Positions 1 to 8,178 of a stretch of DNA of 64,000 bases are shown in pieces. Position 1 is the first letter of the stretch; the number at the start of each line of letters is the position of its first letter. The DNA comes from Bradyrhizobium sp. LHD-71 (GTDB taxonomy: Bacteria; Pseudomonadota; Alphaproteobacteria; Rhizobiales; Xanthobacteraceae), in assembly GCF_031157255.1 (NCBI RefSeq), contig NZ_JAVIFX010000006.1, forward strand, positions 1 to 64,000. The letters are read 5' to 3'. Position numbers and translations under genes: made by a program. The notes under the pieces were generated by a model. It was not told where the DNA came from, did no database searches, and saw only the letters and a program-made list of their open reading frames with translations.

Positions 1-6
1 ATAAAC

Positions 7-103
7 GACACTAGAATCATAAACTTGCTAGTGTCCTGATCGAATCCGAAGTTCGCTCTGAGCTCGCTGCAAAGTACGGCGAACTTCGGATTCGGGACAC
101 TAG
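7..103. repeat. Imperfect palindromic intergenic repeat
   Basis: The arm at 28-55 (CTAGTGTCC, four extra bases, then CGAATCCGAAGTTCG) is the reverse complement of 80-103, so the unit can fold into a long stem with a 24-base loop. The octamer GACACTAG occurs again at 7-14 and could compete for pairing with 28-35. The right arm contains the stop codon of the gene at 100-546. From memory, similar TAGTGTCCCGAATCCGAAG palindromes are dispersed in Bradyrhizobium genomes; this was not checked. Confidence 0.75.
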
Positions 104-546
104 TCCACAAACTCGCGATACGCGTAGCGAAAATCTTTGGACGGAAATATTCCGAGATTGTGCAGCTCGCGACGATAGCCTCCGACCGACATGATCGTGC
201 AACGCGTCGTATTGAAATAGCAGGCGCGAATCCGGATCGTCTGGGCGCATGTGTTTTCGAGCGACAGAATGTGATCGTAGATGGCGGGGTTGATCTTCTG
301 GCTCTTGGCTTGCGGCGCGACCGTCAGGCACTTCTTGCCGGTCGGACCGGAGTGGAGCGATGCTGTCAGAGCGGTTCCGGCGGCTGCGGCGAACCGGTCA
401 CGAGCAACCTCTGTCGTTCCGCCAGTCACCTCGACGGAAAGCCTTTGACCGGCAAACAGTCCGGTGGAGGTCGTCTGTGCAGGAGCAACCGTGGGAACGA
501 TGATTGCCACGGCCGCAACGAGCGCGCCGTCGATCAGCGATCTCAT
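100..546 (-). CDS. Small secreted protein of unknown function
   Basis: A 148-residue protein that I do not recognise. It starts MRSLIDGALVAAVAIIVPTV and has a clear Sec signal peptide with a likely cleavage site after APAQ (about residue 24), so it should be periplasmic or secreted. The mature part has four cysteines (GKKC, ENTC, RACYF, TTRC) that could form two disulfides. The ATG was chosen because it overlaps the stop of the upstream co-polymerase gene as ATGA (543-546), which implies translational coupling and a shared transcript. The stop codon lies inside the terminal palindromic repeat, so the last residues may have been replaced when the repeat arrived. A role in polysaccharide export is suggested only by context. 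Confidence 0.7.
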   Translation of the reverse strand: MRSLIDGALVAAVAIIVPTVAPAQTTSTGLFAGQRLSVEVTGGTTEVARDRFAAAAGTALTASLHSGPTGKKCLTVAPQAKSQKINPAIYDHILSLENTCAQTIRIRACYFNTTRCTIMSVGGYRRELHNLGIFPSKDFRYAYREFVD

Positions 547-2918
547 TCGACGTATCCATACCGTTGATAGTATTTGTTGTTGTAGTAGTCGCCCTGATAG
601 GTGTCGTGTCGGCTGATCGCTGCGATATCGACCTTGTTCAGAACCGCGCCCAGCAGCCGCTGTCGCAACAAGGGAGTTTCGTTCAGTACGCGATCGACGA
701 CGTCGATCTTGGCTCGCGACCACTCGATCACCAGTAGGTACGAATCGGCCAACCGGCCGGTAGCGCGCACGTCGACGACGGGAGCCAAAGGCGACAGATC
801 CAGGAAAATTCGATCGTACCGCTCACGGAACAGCTGGAATGCCTTTTCCATCTGCGCCGACGCGAGAACGTCGCTCGAGTTGGCAAACTGAGACGGCACC
901 AGGCACGGCAGGAAATGCAGTTTGGTGTCCGGATCAATCCAGACAAGATCGGCGAGCGTCTTCTTGCCGAGTACGAATTCGATCAAACCCTCTGTCGCAG
1001 ACGGGGTCAGTGTTCTGCTGAGCGATGGATTGCGCAAGTCGCCGTCGACCAGCAAGGTTCGCAGGCCCGCTTGAGCCGATGTTCGCGCCAGCGCTTCGGA
1101 AATCGTCGATTTGCCTTCGTTGGGCAAGGACGACGTCAATGCCAGGACCTTCTTGGTCGAATCGAATCCACCAAGATCGGCCGCCATCTTGATCGAACGG
1201 ATCGCTTCGGAGAAACGCGAAAGCGGTGAATTGACGACAGCTCCAGCAATGCCGACCGGCACCGACAGCTGTCGTTCTCCGACCGTGCGAAACACGCGGC
1301 CTTGGGGAGGCTTTGAAGGTGCCGTGCCGGCGCTTGCGCGGCCCTTCAAGCCTACCAGCCCGAACAGAGCGTTTCCTGCCCTCTTGACGGCAGACCCGCT
1401 CTTGTCGATCAGCGGTATCGTCGCCAGGCAAGTCGTCTGCAGAACGCTCTCGACTTGTGAAGCGGTTCGGAAGATCCGATCCAGGCTGTTTCGCAGGAAA
1501 CCGAGAAGGCCGGCCAGGATCGCGCCGCCGACAAGAGCCGCCGCGAGAATAAGCGATTTCTTCGGTGCGGATGGCCCGAGCGGCTGGGAGGCCTCGGTAA
1601 TCACGCGCGCCTCGGTGATGGGGAACGATTGCTGCTGGACGGAGACCATGTACAGCTGCAGGAAGTTGTCAGCCAAAGCGCGCGCGCTTTGCGCGTTGCT
1701 TTCCAGGTCGCGCAGCACGATCTGGGCCTGGCTCGTGTCGTTCGAAATCGCGATGGTGTCGGTCAGGCTTTTCTGAGCAGCCTCCTCTCGCGCCTTGGCG
1801 ATGGCAAGGTCGCTCTTGTAGGTTTCAGCGATACGACGCAACTCGTCGGCAATGGATCGGCGTATTTCCCGCATCTGATTGCGCAGATTGACGACGGCGA
1901 GGTGCGTCGGCCCGAATCGGGTCGACCAATCGGAGGCGCGGCCCGCCAGCTCCAGATACTGCTGCCGAAGCTTCACGATCACGGGATTGCTCAAGGTATC
2001 CGTGACCGTCGCGAGGCTTTCGATGAGCGGGCTGCTGACAGTCGGCTCGGTCCTGTCATCGACTTCAAGGATGCTGCTGATCCTCGCAAGGCGTGCCTCC
2101 GCTTCAGCTCGCTGCGTTCGGGCGATGGTCGCAGCACTGTTGACCTCGGCCAGCTGCTGATCGGTGAGCAGACGTCCTCCGGCATCGACGATATTGTTCT
2201 TCGCTCGGAAATCCGCCACGGCGCGTTCGGCCGTCGACGCCTGCTCGCGAAGCTCCTTCATTCGATCCTGGAGCCAGGCGGCGGCACGACGAGATGCCTG
2301 GTACTTCGCCTCGAGCGAATCGACGATGTAGGCTTCAGCGACGGCATTCGCGATGCGAGCTGCATCATTTGGCGATTCGGATTGGAACGAAATTTCAATA
2401 ACGTAACTGAGCCCCACGCGCCTGATCGCAAGCTGACGTTGAAAATAGCCCAATGCTGCGCGGAGGCGTTCATACTCGGAGCGTTGGGCTCGCGGAGAGA
2501 AGCTCAATAGGTTGCTGACCGACGCCAGCAAGCCGGGCGAACCTCCCGTGAACTCCGGAAGATCAGCAAGGCGTAGGTCTTTCACGACCGCACGCGCGAT
2601 CGTCTCTGACTTGAGAATCTCGACCTGACTGTCGACCATGGCAGAATCGATCGGACCGCCGGCACCCATGCTGCCTTGCTGTTGCAGTGTCTGGACCTTG
2701 CGGCTGTCGATCACCAGGCCGGCCGTGGCGGTATAGAGCTTGGGTGCCGTCAGCACATAGATCGCAGCCAGCGATAAGCAGACAAACACCACCAAAATCA
2801 TCAACGGGTATTGCCGGGCAATAAGGGTCCGAGCCGCGTCGAGCCCGGCATTGATCGACAGAATCTCCCCGCCGCGGAGTCCTCGATCGAGGGGAGGATT
2901 AAATCTTGTCTGAAGCAT
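543..2918 (-). CDS. Wzc/ExoP-like polysaccharide co-polymerase with BY-kinase domain
   Basis: Inner-membrane protein of 791 residues that should control chain length and export of the polysaccharide by cycles of tyrosine phosphorylation. There are two membrane segments, at about 38-57 and 454-473, around a large periplasmic coiled-coil-rich Wzz domain. A proline-rich motif (QPLGPSAP) precedes the second segment. The cytoplasmic kinase has Walker A (SSLPNEGKST, 596-605), Walker A' (LLVDGD, 622-627) and Walker B (IFLDLSP, about 704-710). The tail carries seven tyrosines within the last 18 residues, the expected autophosphorylation cluster. Length fits rhizobial ExoP, a one-chain form. ATG 2918 was chosen; a TTG at 3029 would add 37 residues with no domain. 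No strong Shine-Dalgarno sequence is visible. Confidence 0.93.
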   Translation of the reverse strand: MLQTRFNPPLDRGLRGGEILSINAGLDAARTLIARQYPLMILVVFVCLSLAAIYVLTAPKLYTATAGLVIDSRKVQTLQQQGSMGAGGPIDSAMVDSQVEILKSETIARAVVKDLRLADLPEFTGGSPGLLASVSNLLSFSPRAQRSEYERLRAALGYFQRQLAIRRVGLSYVIEISFQSESPNDAARIANAVAEAYIVDSLEAKYQASRRAAAWLQDRMKELREQASTAERAVADFRAKNNIVDAGGRLLTDQQLAEVNSAATIARTQRAEAEARLARISSILEVDDRTEPTVSSPLIESLATVTDTLSNPVIVKLRQQYLELAGRASDWSTRFGPTHLAVVNLRNQMREIRRSIADELRRIAETYKSDLAIAKAREEAAQKSLTDTIAISNDTSQAQIVLRDLESNAQSARALADNFLQLYMVSVQQQSFPITEARVITEASQPLGPSAPKKSLILAAALVGGAILAGLLGFLRNSLDRIFRTASQVESVLQTTCLATIPLIDKSGSAVKRAGNALFGLVGLKGRASAGTAPSKPPQGRVFRTVGERQLSVPVGIAGAVVNSPLSRFSEAIRSIKMAADLGGFDSTKKVLALTSSLPNEGKSTISEALARTSAQAGLRTLLVDGDLRNPSLSRTLTPSATEGLIEFVLGKKTLADLVWIDPDTKLHFLPCLVPSQFANSSDVLASAQMEKAFQLFRERYDRIFLDLSPLAPVVDVRATGRLADSYLLVIEWSRAKIDVVDRVLNETPLLRQRLLGAVLNKVDIAAISRHDTYQGDYYNNKYYQRYGYVE

Positions 2919-3374
2919 AAGTCGTCCGACTTTGTCCCGGCCCCAAAGGCCGCGGGCACGGCCTCCCGAGGCTATCCCGCATGGGCTGCTGCCCGACGTA
3001 ATGCCGGGTGCCGTGCAGGCCTTTTGCAATCCAAGATCGCAGGTCGCATCGTCCGCCCCCAGACCATTTAAAAGCTATACATCAATTTACGGCTTTTTTA
3101 ATCCGGATTCTACGACAACCTTCGATGCCGATGGTTTCTCATCAGCTTCCAGCAAGGCGCATGCCACAAATGGCCAAAAACGCGGCGGTCGATGCTGTTT
3201 GGCTCGGCAAAAAAGCTTGGCCGCCGAAACCGGTCGCTGTGGGTCGGAAGAACCTTGCTCAGGAATATTCAAATCTGGACGTTCTTCATGATTTTGATTT
3301 AGATTAATATCGGCTCTCGCGATATTAAAAGAAGTTGACGTGCCGATGCCCAGCGAACGTTTGCGAAGGCCGGA
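2919..3374. other. Divergent intergenic region with AT-rich patches
   Basis: This gap separates the leftward co-polymerase gene from the rightward glycosyltransferase pair and must hold both promoters. AT-rich patches lie at about 3066-3110 and 3290-3335. The second includes GATATTAAAA, with the heptamer TATTAAA at 3323-3329. No convincing gene was found; the reading frames that cross it are continuations or shadows of the neighbours. Confidence 0.6.
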
Positions 3375-4430
3375 ATGACCAAAGGGCCAACTGTCAGCGT
3401 CATTATCACCAACTACAATTACGCAACCTACGTTGCGGCGGCCATCGAAAGTGCGCTCAACCAGACGTGTCCGCCGGATGAGATCATCGTTGTCGATGAC
3501 GGTTCGACCGACCATTCGGCCAGGGTCATACGGGATTATCAGGATCGTGTTCACGCCGTATTTCAGAAAAACGAAGGCGGAAGGGCGGTCAAGAACACGG
3601 CATTCTCCTACTGTCACGGAGAGCTTGTAATCTACCTCGACGCAGATGACGTTCTCTACGCTACGGCGGTTGAGAGCGTGCGCGGCGCGTTTTCTCCGGG
3701 CGTGGCAAAGGTGCAGTATGACCTTGATGTCATTGACGCAGAGGGAGCGCTTCTCGGGCGGCGATTCTGCAGCTTTTCGGGGAATCTTCGGACGGTCGAC
3801 GTCGAAAGGCGGTTTCAACGGACGGGAACATATCTGTGGCCGGTTACGTCCGGAAACGCTTACGCTCGCGATTTTCTGATGCGCGTCTTGCCTCTCGCGA
3901 CGCACGTCCCCCACGACGGCATCCTCAACACGATCGCTCCGCTCTACGGCAAGGTCGTTACGATCGTTGAGCCACAAGGTCAGTACCGGTTGCACACGCG
4001 CAATAACAGCCGCGTTGATGAGGCCGGGCAGATAAACGTCCTGCCTGACTTTCGATCACGAATTCGCATACGCAAGCTCGAGTTCGACATCCTCCGGCAG
4101 CACGCCGCCCGGCTGAACAGGCCGCTTCCGGCTGTCGACTTTCTGGACTACGAGCAGGTCTTCGCGAATTATCGGATCATGGCGCGCAAGATGCAGCGCG
4201 AAGACGGTGATGACGCAAACAGGCCGCTTCTTCCGCTCCTGTCAAAAGGTGTTTGGGCGGCGTGGAGTGCGCCTACGACACGATCTGTGGCGCTCAAGCA
4301 CATAGCCTGGCTTTGCTGTTTGGCGCTGACGCCACGAACTCTTGCTGTAACTCTCATAAGGCTGAGATTCCAGCGAGGAGGATGGCGTTCGAGCCTGAAG
4401 CAACGAATATTTGGTGGAGCGCCGGCATGA
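3375..4430 (+). CDS. Family 2 glycosyltransferase
   Basis: Protein of 351 residues with an N-terminal GT-A fold domain: VSVIITNYNY at about 7-16, the nucleotide-binding DDGS at 41-44 and the metal-binding LDADD at 88-92. It should transfer a sugar from a nucleotide donor to a lipid-linked repeat unit on the cytoplasmic face of the inner membrane. The C-terminal third is less conserved and has no predicted membrane segment. Its N-terminal domain closely resembles that of the next gene (NYNY, then A-I-S-A-L), so the two may be tandem paralogues. It overlaps that gene by ATGA. Donor and acceptor cannot be read from the sequence. Confidence 0.9.
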   Translation: MTKGPTVSVIITNYNYATYVAAAIESALNQTCPPDEIIVVDDGSTDHSARVIRDYQDRVHAVFQKNEGGRAVKNTAFSYCHGELVIYLDADDVLYATAVESVRGAFSPGVAKVQYDLDVIDAEGALLGRRFCSFSGNLRTVDVERRFQRTGTYLWPVTSGNAYARDFLMRVLPLATHVPHDGILNTIAPLYGKVVTIVEPQGQYRLHTRNNSRVDEAGQINVLPDFRSRIRIRKLEFDILRQHAARLNRPLPAVDFLDYEQVFANYRIMARKMQREDGDDANRPLLPLLSKGVWAAWSAPTTRSVALKHIAWLCCLALTPRTLAVTLIRLRFQRGGWRSSLKQRIFGGAPA

Positions 4431-5554
4431 GTCTGCCTGTCAAGTCCGAGGCCATCTGTGAGAGCCCGGCCCTTTCGTCTGTGCCAGCGGGATTGCGCGA
4501 AATCTCCGAAGCGACGCTCTCGATCGTCATCCCGAACTACAACTATGCGCGATATGTGGGAACTGCCATTCGCAGCGCTTTGGAGGTGCGGTGGCCCAAG
4601 GTGGAGGTGATCGTCGTCGATGACGGTTCGACCGATGACTCCTGGGCCATCATCCAATCCTTCGCCAACGAAGCAACGATCGTCCGGCAGCCGAATGCCG
4701 GTCAGGTAGCTTCCTGTATCAATGGTTTCCGCAGATCGTCCGGCGATTTCGTCATATTTCTCGATTCGGACGATCGCCTTCATCCGGACGTCATGACAGA
4801 GATCGCAGCCGTCTGGTCGCCGAACGCGTGCAAGTACCAGTTTCAAATGCGCGTTATTGACGCAGCAGGAAATCCGACCGGGGGCGTGCTTCCCCAATAC
4901 TATAAATGCCCGAAGCCCGAAGACATCCGAGCGTGGGTGAAGGGGGCCGCGAGTTATCCCACGCCGCCTGGCTCGGGAAATGCCTATACGCGATCGTTTG
5001 TCGAGTACGTCTTCGGATTCAAGACCGGCTTTGTTGATCGTGCGCCAGACAGCTACCTCTTGGCGGCTGCGCCAGCGTTCGGCGATATCATCACGATTCC
5101 CAAGCCGATCGTGGACTATCGGGTGCACGGCGAAAATTATGCCGCAAACCTGCGCCTGGACGAGACGCGTCCGGGGCGGGAACTCAGTCTCGCGCAGAGG
5201 CGGCGCGCGTATTTTCTTGAGGTCGCGCGCGCCGTTGGAATAGACGCGAACCCGGAAGCGTTGGAACGAAACCTCATCTTTACTTGCTTGCGGGCCTCCT
5301 CATACGCGCTCAGGCCTGACCTCCACCCCATCCAAGCTGACTCCGCGGCCAAGATTTTGCGATCCGCGCTGAAGGCAGGCCGCTGCCCGCAGGGATTCTC
5401 ACCATCTCAATCGTGGGCATTGGTGGTCTGGATAGTGTTCGTGGCGCTTGGTCCCCGAGCCTTGCAGCGATCGCTTGTCACTTGGCGCTACGCCCCCTCG
5501 CAACGTCCCGACTGGATCAGACGCCTCACAAGGGCCTTGCGCATCACCAGATAA
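4427..5554 (+). CDS. Family 2 glycosyltransferase
   Basis: Protein of 375 residues. The GT-A domain starts at about residue 30 (LSIVIPNYNY), with DDGS at 65-68 and LDSDD at 112-116. A 29-residue leader precedes the fold. The ATG at 4427 was chosen because it overlaps the upstream stop as ATGA and follows a TGGAG ribosome binding site; an in-frame start at 4253 would lie deep inside the upstream gene. Its neighbour on the other strand is the convergent polymerase gene 26 bases away. It probably adds one sugar of the repeat unit; which one is unknown. Confidence 0.9.
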   Translation: MSLPVKSEAICESPALSSVPAGLREISEATLSIVIPNYNYARYVGTAIRSALEVRWPKVEVIVVDDGSTDDSWAIIQSFANEATIVRQPNAGQVASCINGFRRSSGDFVIFLDSDDRLHPDVMTEIAAVWSPNACKYQFQMRVIDAAGNPTGGVLPQYYKCPKPEDIRAWVKGAASYPTPPGSGNAYTRSFVEYVFGFKTGFVDRAPDSYLLAAAPAFGDIITIPKPIVDYRVHGENYAANLRLDETRPGRELSLAQRRRAYFLEVARAVGIDANPEALERNLIFTCLRASSYALRPDLHPIQADSAAKILRSALKAGRCPQGFSPSQSWALVVWIVFVALGPRALQRSLVTWRYAPSQRPDWIRRLTRALRITR

Positions 5555-5580
5555 TCACCGCGGAGCTGGATGAGCAGGCC

Positions 5581-6819
5581 TTATTTATGTGGGGAGCGCG
5601 GGACGAGCGTCAGTAGCCAGACGATGAACGCAAAATCCTGTTTCAGAACCATTCCGGAGCTCAGCCAGATGAACAGGGCGCCGTTGCATATCGGCCGTCG
5701 CAATTCGCTCGTGTAGAGGCGCCAGGCGAACAACGCCGATATGAGCATGAACCCGAAAAGCCCATACTCGAAGGTCAGCTTTGCCCAGGTCGGATCGTTG
5801 ATCTCGTACTCAAGTCTCAAAGCGCCGACCTCGCGCAGATAGCTCCCCGCGCCGTTCCCGAATATCGCCTGCAAGATGCCTCTTTCGAAACTGCGTTCCA
5901 CCATTTCAAACGGTGCGACGAAGCGGGCGTATCCGCTCGTCCCGGGCGTCTGAAACTCCGCAAGTCTGCCGAACCAGAACTCAAATCCTGGTACCTGGAG
6001 CTGGTAGGTGAGAACGAGCCCGCCGGTGAGGGCCACGACTGCAAGAACGACAAGGGGAAGCCTGAGTATGGATGTGGGCAGTATGAGCGCAGCGAGAATC
6101 AACAGGATGCCAGAGCCGGAAAGCGAGGCCAGAAGCCCTGATGCGAGCGTAGCCAGAACCAGCCAGCGTGCTCTGCCCGAGAACTCAATGACAGCGGCGA
6201 GTGCGGTTACGATCGAGAGCGTCGAGGACTCCCGGAGGAAGAAACCATTGGCCTTCACGATTCCCCCGGTTTCGCGAAAAAACGCGTACGTGCCGGCGCC
6301 GCGAATCTGTTCGGGAAGCACGAAGTTGACATTGATGAGCGCTTTCAGGCCGAGCAGGTTGACTGCGACCAGCTGCACGACGGCTATGATCGACAGCGCG
6401 CAAGCGACCTGGACAAAAGTTGCTTGGATGTAATCCTGTACTTTCGACAGCTCGTAGCCGCGCCGGAGACGAAAAAGGAAAGGTGCGTACACGACGAAAA
6501 GCAGCAACATCGATGTCGGCGATGTTGATGAGGGGGAGAATCGTACGACAAATACAGCAGTGGCCGCCGCCACGATCAGGATGGCGAAGGGATACAGCTG
6601 AAGGGCAGCATAACCCGAAGATATCAGATAGGCGGTGACTACGGCGTAGAAGAAGAAGTCCGTAGAAAATGGAAAGTCGCCGATGTTAAGAGCGATCTGC
6701 GAGAAGAACATGATCGAAAGAACGGCGGTCCAGACGGCAAGTCTGGCCGTTCTTGTGAGCGTGGCATCATCCGGCATCGACCATGGATGCGGTGAGGCCA
6801 GATCATGGATCGCGGTCAT
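5581..6819 (-). CDS. Wzy-like polysaccharide polymerase / O-antigen ligase family membrane protein
   Basis: A 412-residue, strongly hydrophobic protein with roughly ten to twelve predicted membrane segments, such as LAVWTAVLSIMFFSQIAL near the N terminus and LVVLAVVALTGGLVLTYQL in the middle. A large hydrophilic loop follows at about 270-350 (FEFWFGRLAEFQ to EINDPTWAKL). This layout is typical of Wzy/ExoQ/WaaL-type proteins, which polymerise undecaprenyl-linked repeat units in the periplasm. These families share little sequence, so the call rests mainly on topology and locus. ATG 6819 was preferred over a TTG four codons upstream. It follows the glycosyltransferase gene at 6838-8043 by 18 bases and is probably co-transcribed with it. 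Confidence 0.75.
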   Translation of the reverse strand: MTAIHDLASPHPWSMPDDATLTRTARLAVWTAVLSIMFFSQIALNIGDFPFSTDFFFYAVVTAYLISSGYAALQLYPFAILIVAAATAVFVVRFSPSSTSPTSMLLLFVVYAPFLFRLRRGYELSKVQDYIQATFVQVACALSIIAVVQLVAVNLLGLKALINVNFVLPEQIRGAGTYAFFRETGGIVKANGFFLRESSTLSIVTALAAVIEFSGRARWLVLATLASGLLASLSGSGILLILAALILPTSILRLPLVVLAVVALTGGLVLTYQLQVPGFEFWFGRLAEFQTPGTSGYARFVAPFEMVERSFERGILQAIFGNGAGSYLREVGALRLEYEINDPTWAKLTFEYGLFGFMLISALFAWRLYTSELRRPICNGALFIWLSSGMVLKQDFAFIVWLLTLVPRSPHK

Positions 6820-6837
6820 GACAAGGTCCAACGCGTA

Positions 6838-8043
6838 TCATGCATTGTGAACCACTCTCGCCGGGGGCGAAATCGGTTCATGAAATGCCGCGCTCAAACG
6901 GCGTATCGCAGGCTCGATGCCAAATCGCTTCGAAGCAAGATTGAAGAGCGCGAGCTGACGGCCGTTCAGGGCGTCGATGTCGTCGACGTTCGCAACGATG
7001 CAAGTCGCCAGTTCCTCGATGGATCTGGCGATAAACATAGCGGCGTGCTCGTCGATTGTGGAGCCTTCGAGGGCCGCCTCCAATCCGAAGACCGGGAGCC
7101 CGGAAAAGGCATAGTCGAGCACCTTCAGCTTGAAGCCTCCGCCAAGTTCCTCCGCAACCAGACCGCCCCGGCACCGTTCAAGCAGCGGCTTGAGGTCGCC
7201 GACCTGTCCATGGAACGTCAGATTTGTGAACTTGCCGTCGAACTTGTTCCTGATATGAGCAGGCACTGCGCCGATCACCTCGAGCATGATGCCGTTCCGC
7301 TGCAAGACGGGGCAAAGAACCTGGATGATCCTTTCGAGGTTTTTTTGCTTGGCGATCCAGTTGAACGAACCGACCAGGAGCAGTGACCGCGGCCGCGTGC
7401 TCTCGATCTTTCGGATCTCGGCTGGCGTGCCGAGATAGACCGGCGGCGACACCCGGACGTTCTCATTAAAGCGTGAGAAATATTTTGCATCGGCATCGCT
7501 GATGCAGATGACGAGGTTCGCCGCCTTAAGGAGACGTTGCTCCAGTTGCTTGTACTTGACCGCATCCCATCGCATGACCGCGCCGCGCGGCGTTATGCCG
7601 AAACCGCGCGCAATCTCTGGTCTGATCATGCCCTCCGCATTGTGCGCGATGTAGCAAACGGACGCGTTGCCGCGATGCGCCTCGACGAGAGGCAGCAGGC
7701 CGCCCGAATTTGCGTGGTCGATCACAATCCAGCTCCAGCTCTCGGCCTGCAAGAGGCGCCTGACCTCCTGTTGGAGGGGCTGGCTGGCGAGCGTACAGGC
7801 GTCCTGAGGAAGCTGCGTGATCAGGCTCATCATTCGCCTGCGGCTCGGGAGCGGAGCTTCTGTCACTTCGGCCGGCGACAAGCCCGAGTAGTCGATCAGG
7901 CCTTCGGCCCGCCGGCATCCGACGATATGGATTCGCGTGCTGCCGGAGAGGCCGAGCGCCTTGATCAGTCCGGCGGAGTAGATCGCATCTCCCTGAAGCA
8001 GGGGAGCCGGAAGGCGCGCCGAGATCCAAAGAATGCTTTGCAT
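6838..8043 (-). CDS. Family 4-type glycosyltransferase
   Basis: Protein of 401 residues with a GT-B fold. The N-terminal acceptor half begins ILWISARLPAPLLQGDAIYS. The C-terminal donor half carries LLVGSFNW at about residue 217 and a GGFKLKVLDYAFSGLPVFG segment near residue 320, which fits the usual E/K-x7-E donor-binding region of GT1/GT4 enzymes. The ATG is preceded by a good GGGAG ribosome binding site. It is the first gene of a leftward pair with the polymerase and faces the GH16 gene across a 135-base AT-rich divergent promoter region. It should use a nucleotide-sugar donor; the sugar is not determined. Confidence 0.85.
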   Translation of the reverse strand: MQSILWISARLPAPLLQGDAIYSAGLIKALGLSGSTRIHIVGCRRAEGLIDYSGLSPAEVTEAPLPSRRRMMSLITQLPQDACTLASQPLQQEVRRLLQAESWSWIVIDHANSGGLLPLVEAHRGNASVCYIAHNAEGMIRPEIARGFGITPRGAVMRWDAVKYKQLEQRLLKAANLVICISDADAKYFSRFNENVRVSPPVYLGTPAEIRKIESTRPRSLLLVGSFNWIAKQKNLERIIQVLCPVLQRNGIMLEVIGAVPAHIRNKFDGKFTNLTFHGQVGDLKPLLERCRGGLVAEELGGGFKLKVLDYAFSGLPVFGLEAALEGSTIDEHAAMFIARSIEELATCIVANVDDIDALNGRQLALFNLASKRFGIEPAIRRLSAAFHEPISPPARVVHNA

Positions 8044-8128
8044 TGAACTCCCGGAGAACCGCCCGCTGGGCCGGAAACGTTATTGGCAAGGATACGTCTG
8101 CATAGGCGATTATGCCATTAAAATAGCG

Positions 8129-8136
8129 TATTAAAT
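8129..8136. promoter_or_regulatory. TATTAAAT motif in divergent promoter gap
   Basis: One of at least seven TATTAAA heptamers found in intergenic gaps of the polysaccharide locus. It sits in the 135-base gap between the leftward glycosyltransferase gene and the rightward GH16 gene. It could be a regulator or silencer site, or simply an AT-rich promoter element. Confidence 0.3.
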
Positions 8137-8178
8137 GTATTTACGCCAGACCACGGGTCTACGTACTTGGATGCCGCC

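Noticed and set aside
3087-3995. 302-codon frame opposite the first glycosyltransferase gene
   Set aside because: No domain, no ribosome binding site and complete overlap with a clear GT2 gene.
4169-5128. 319-codon frame opposite the second glycosyltransferase gene
   Set aside because: Shadow of a GT2 gene; composition is arginine-rich and lacks any fold.
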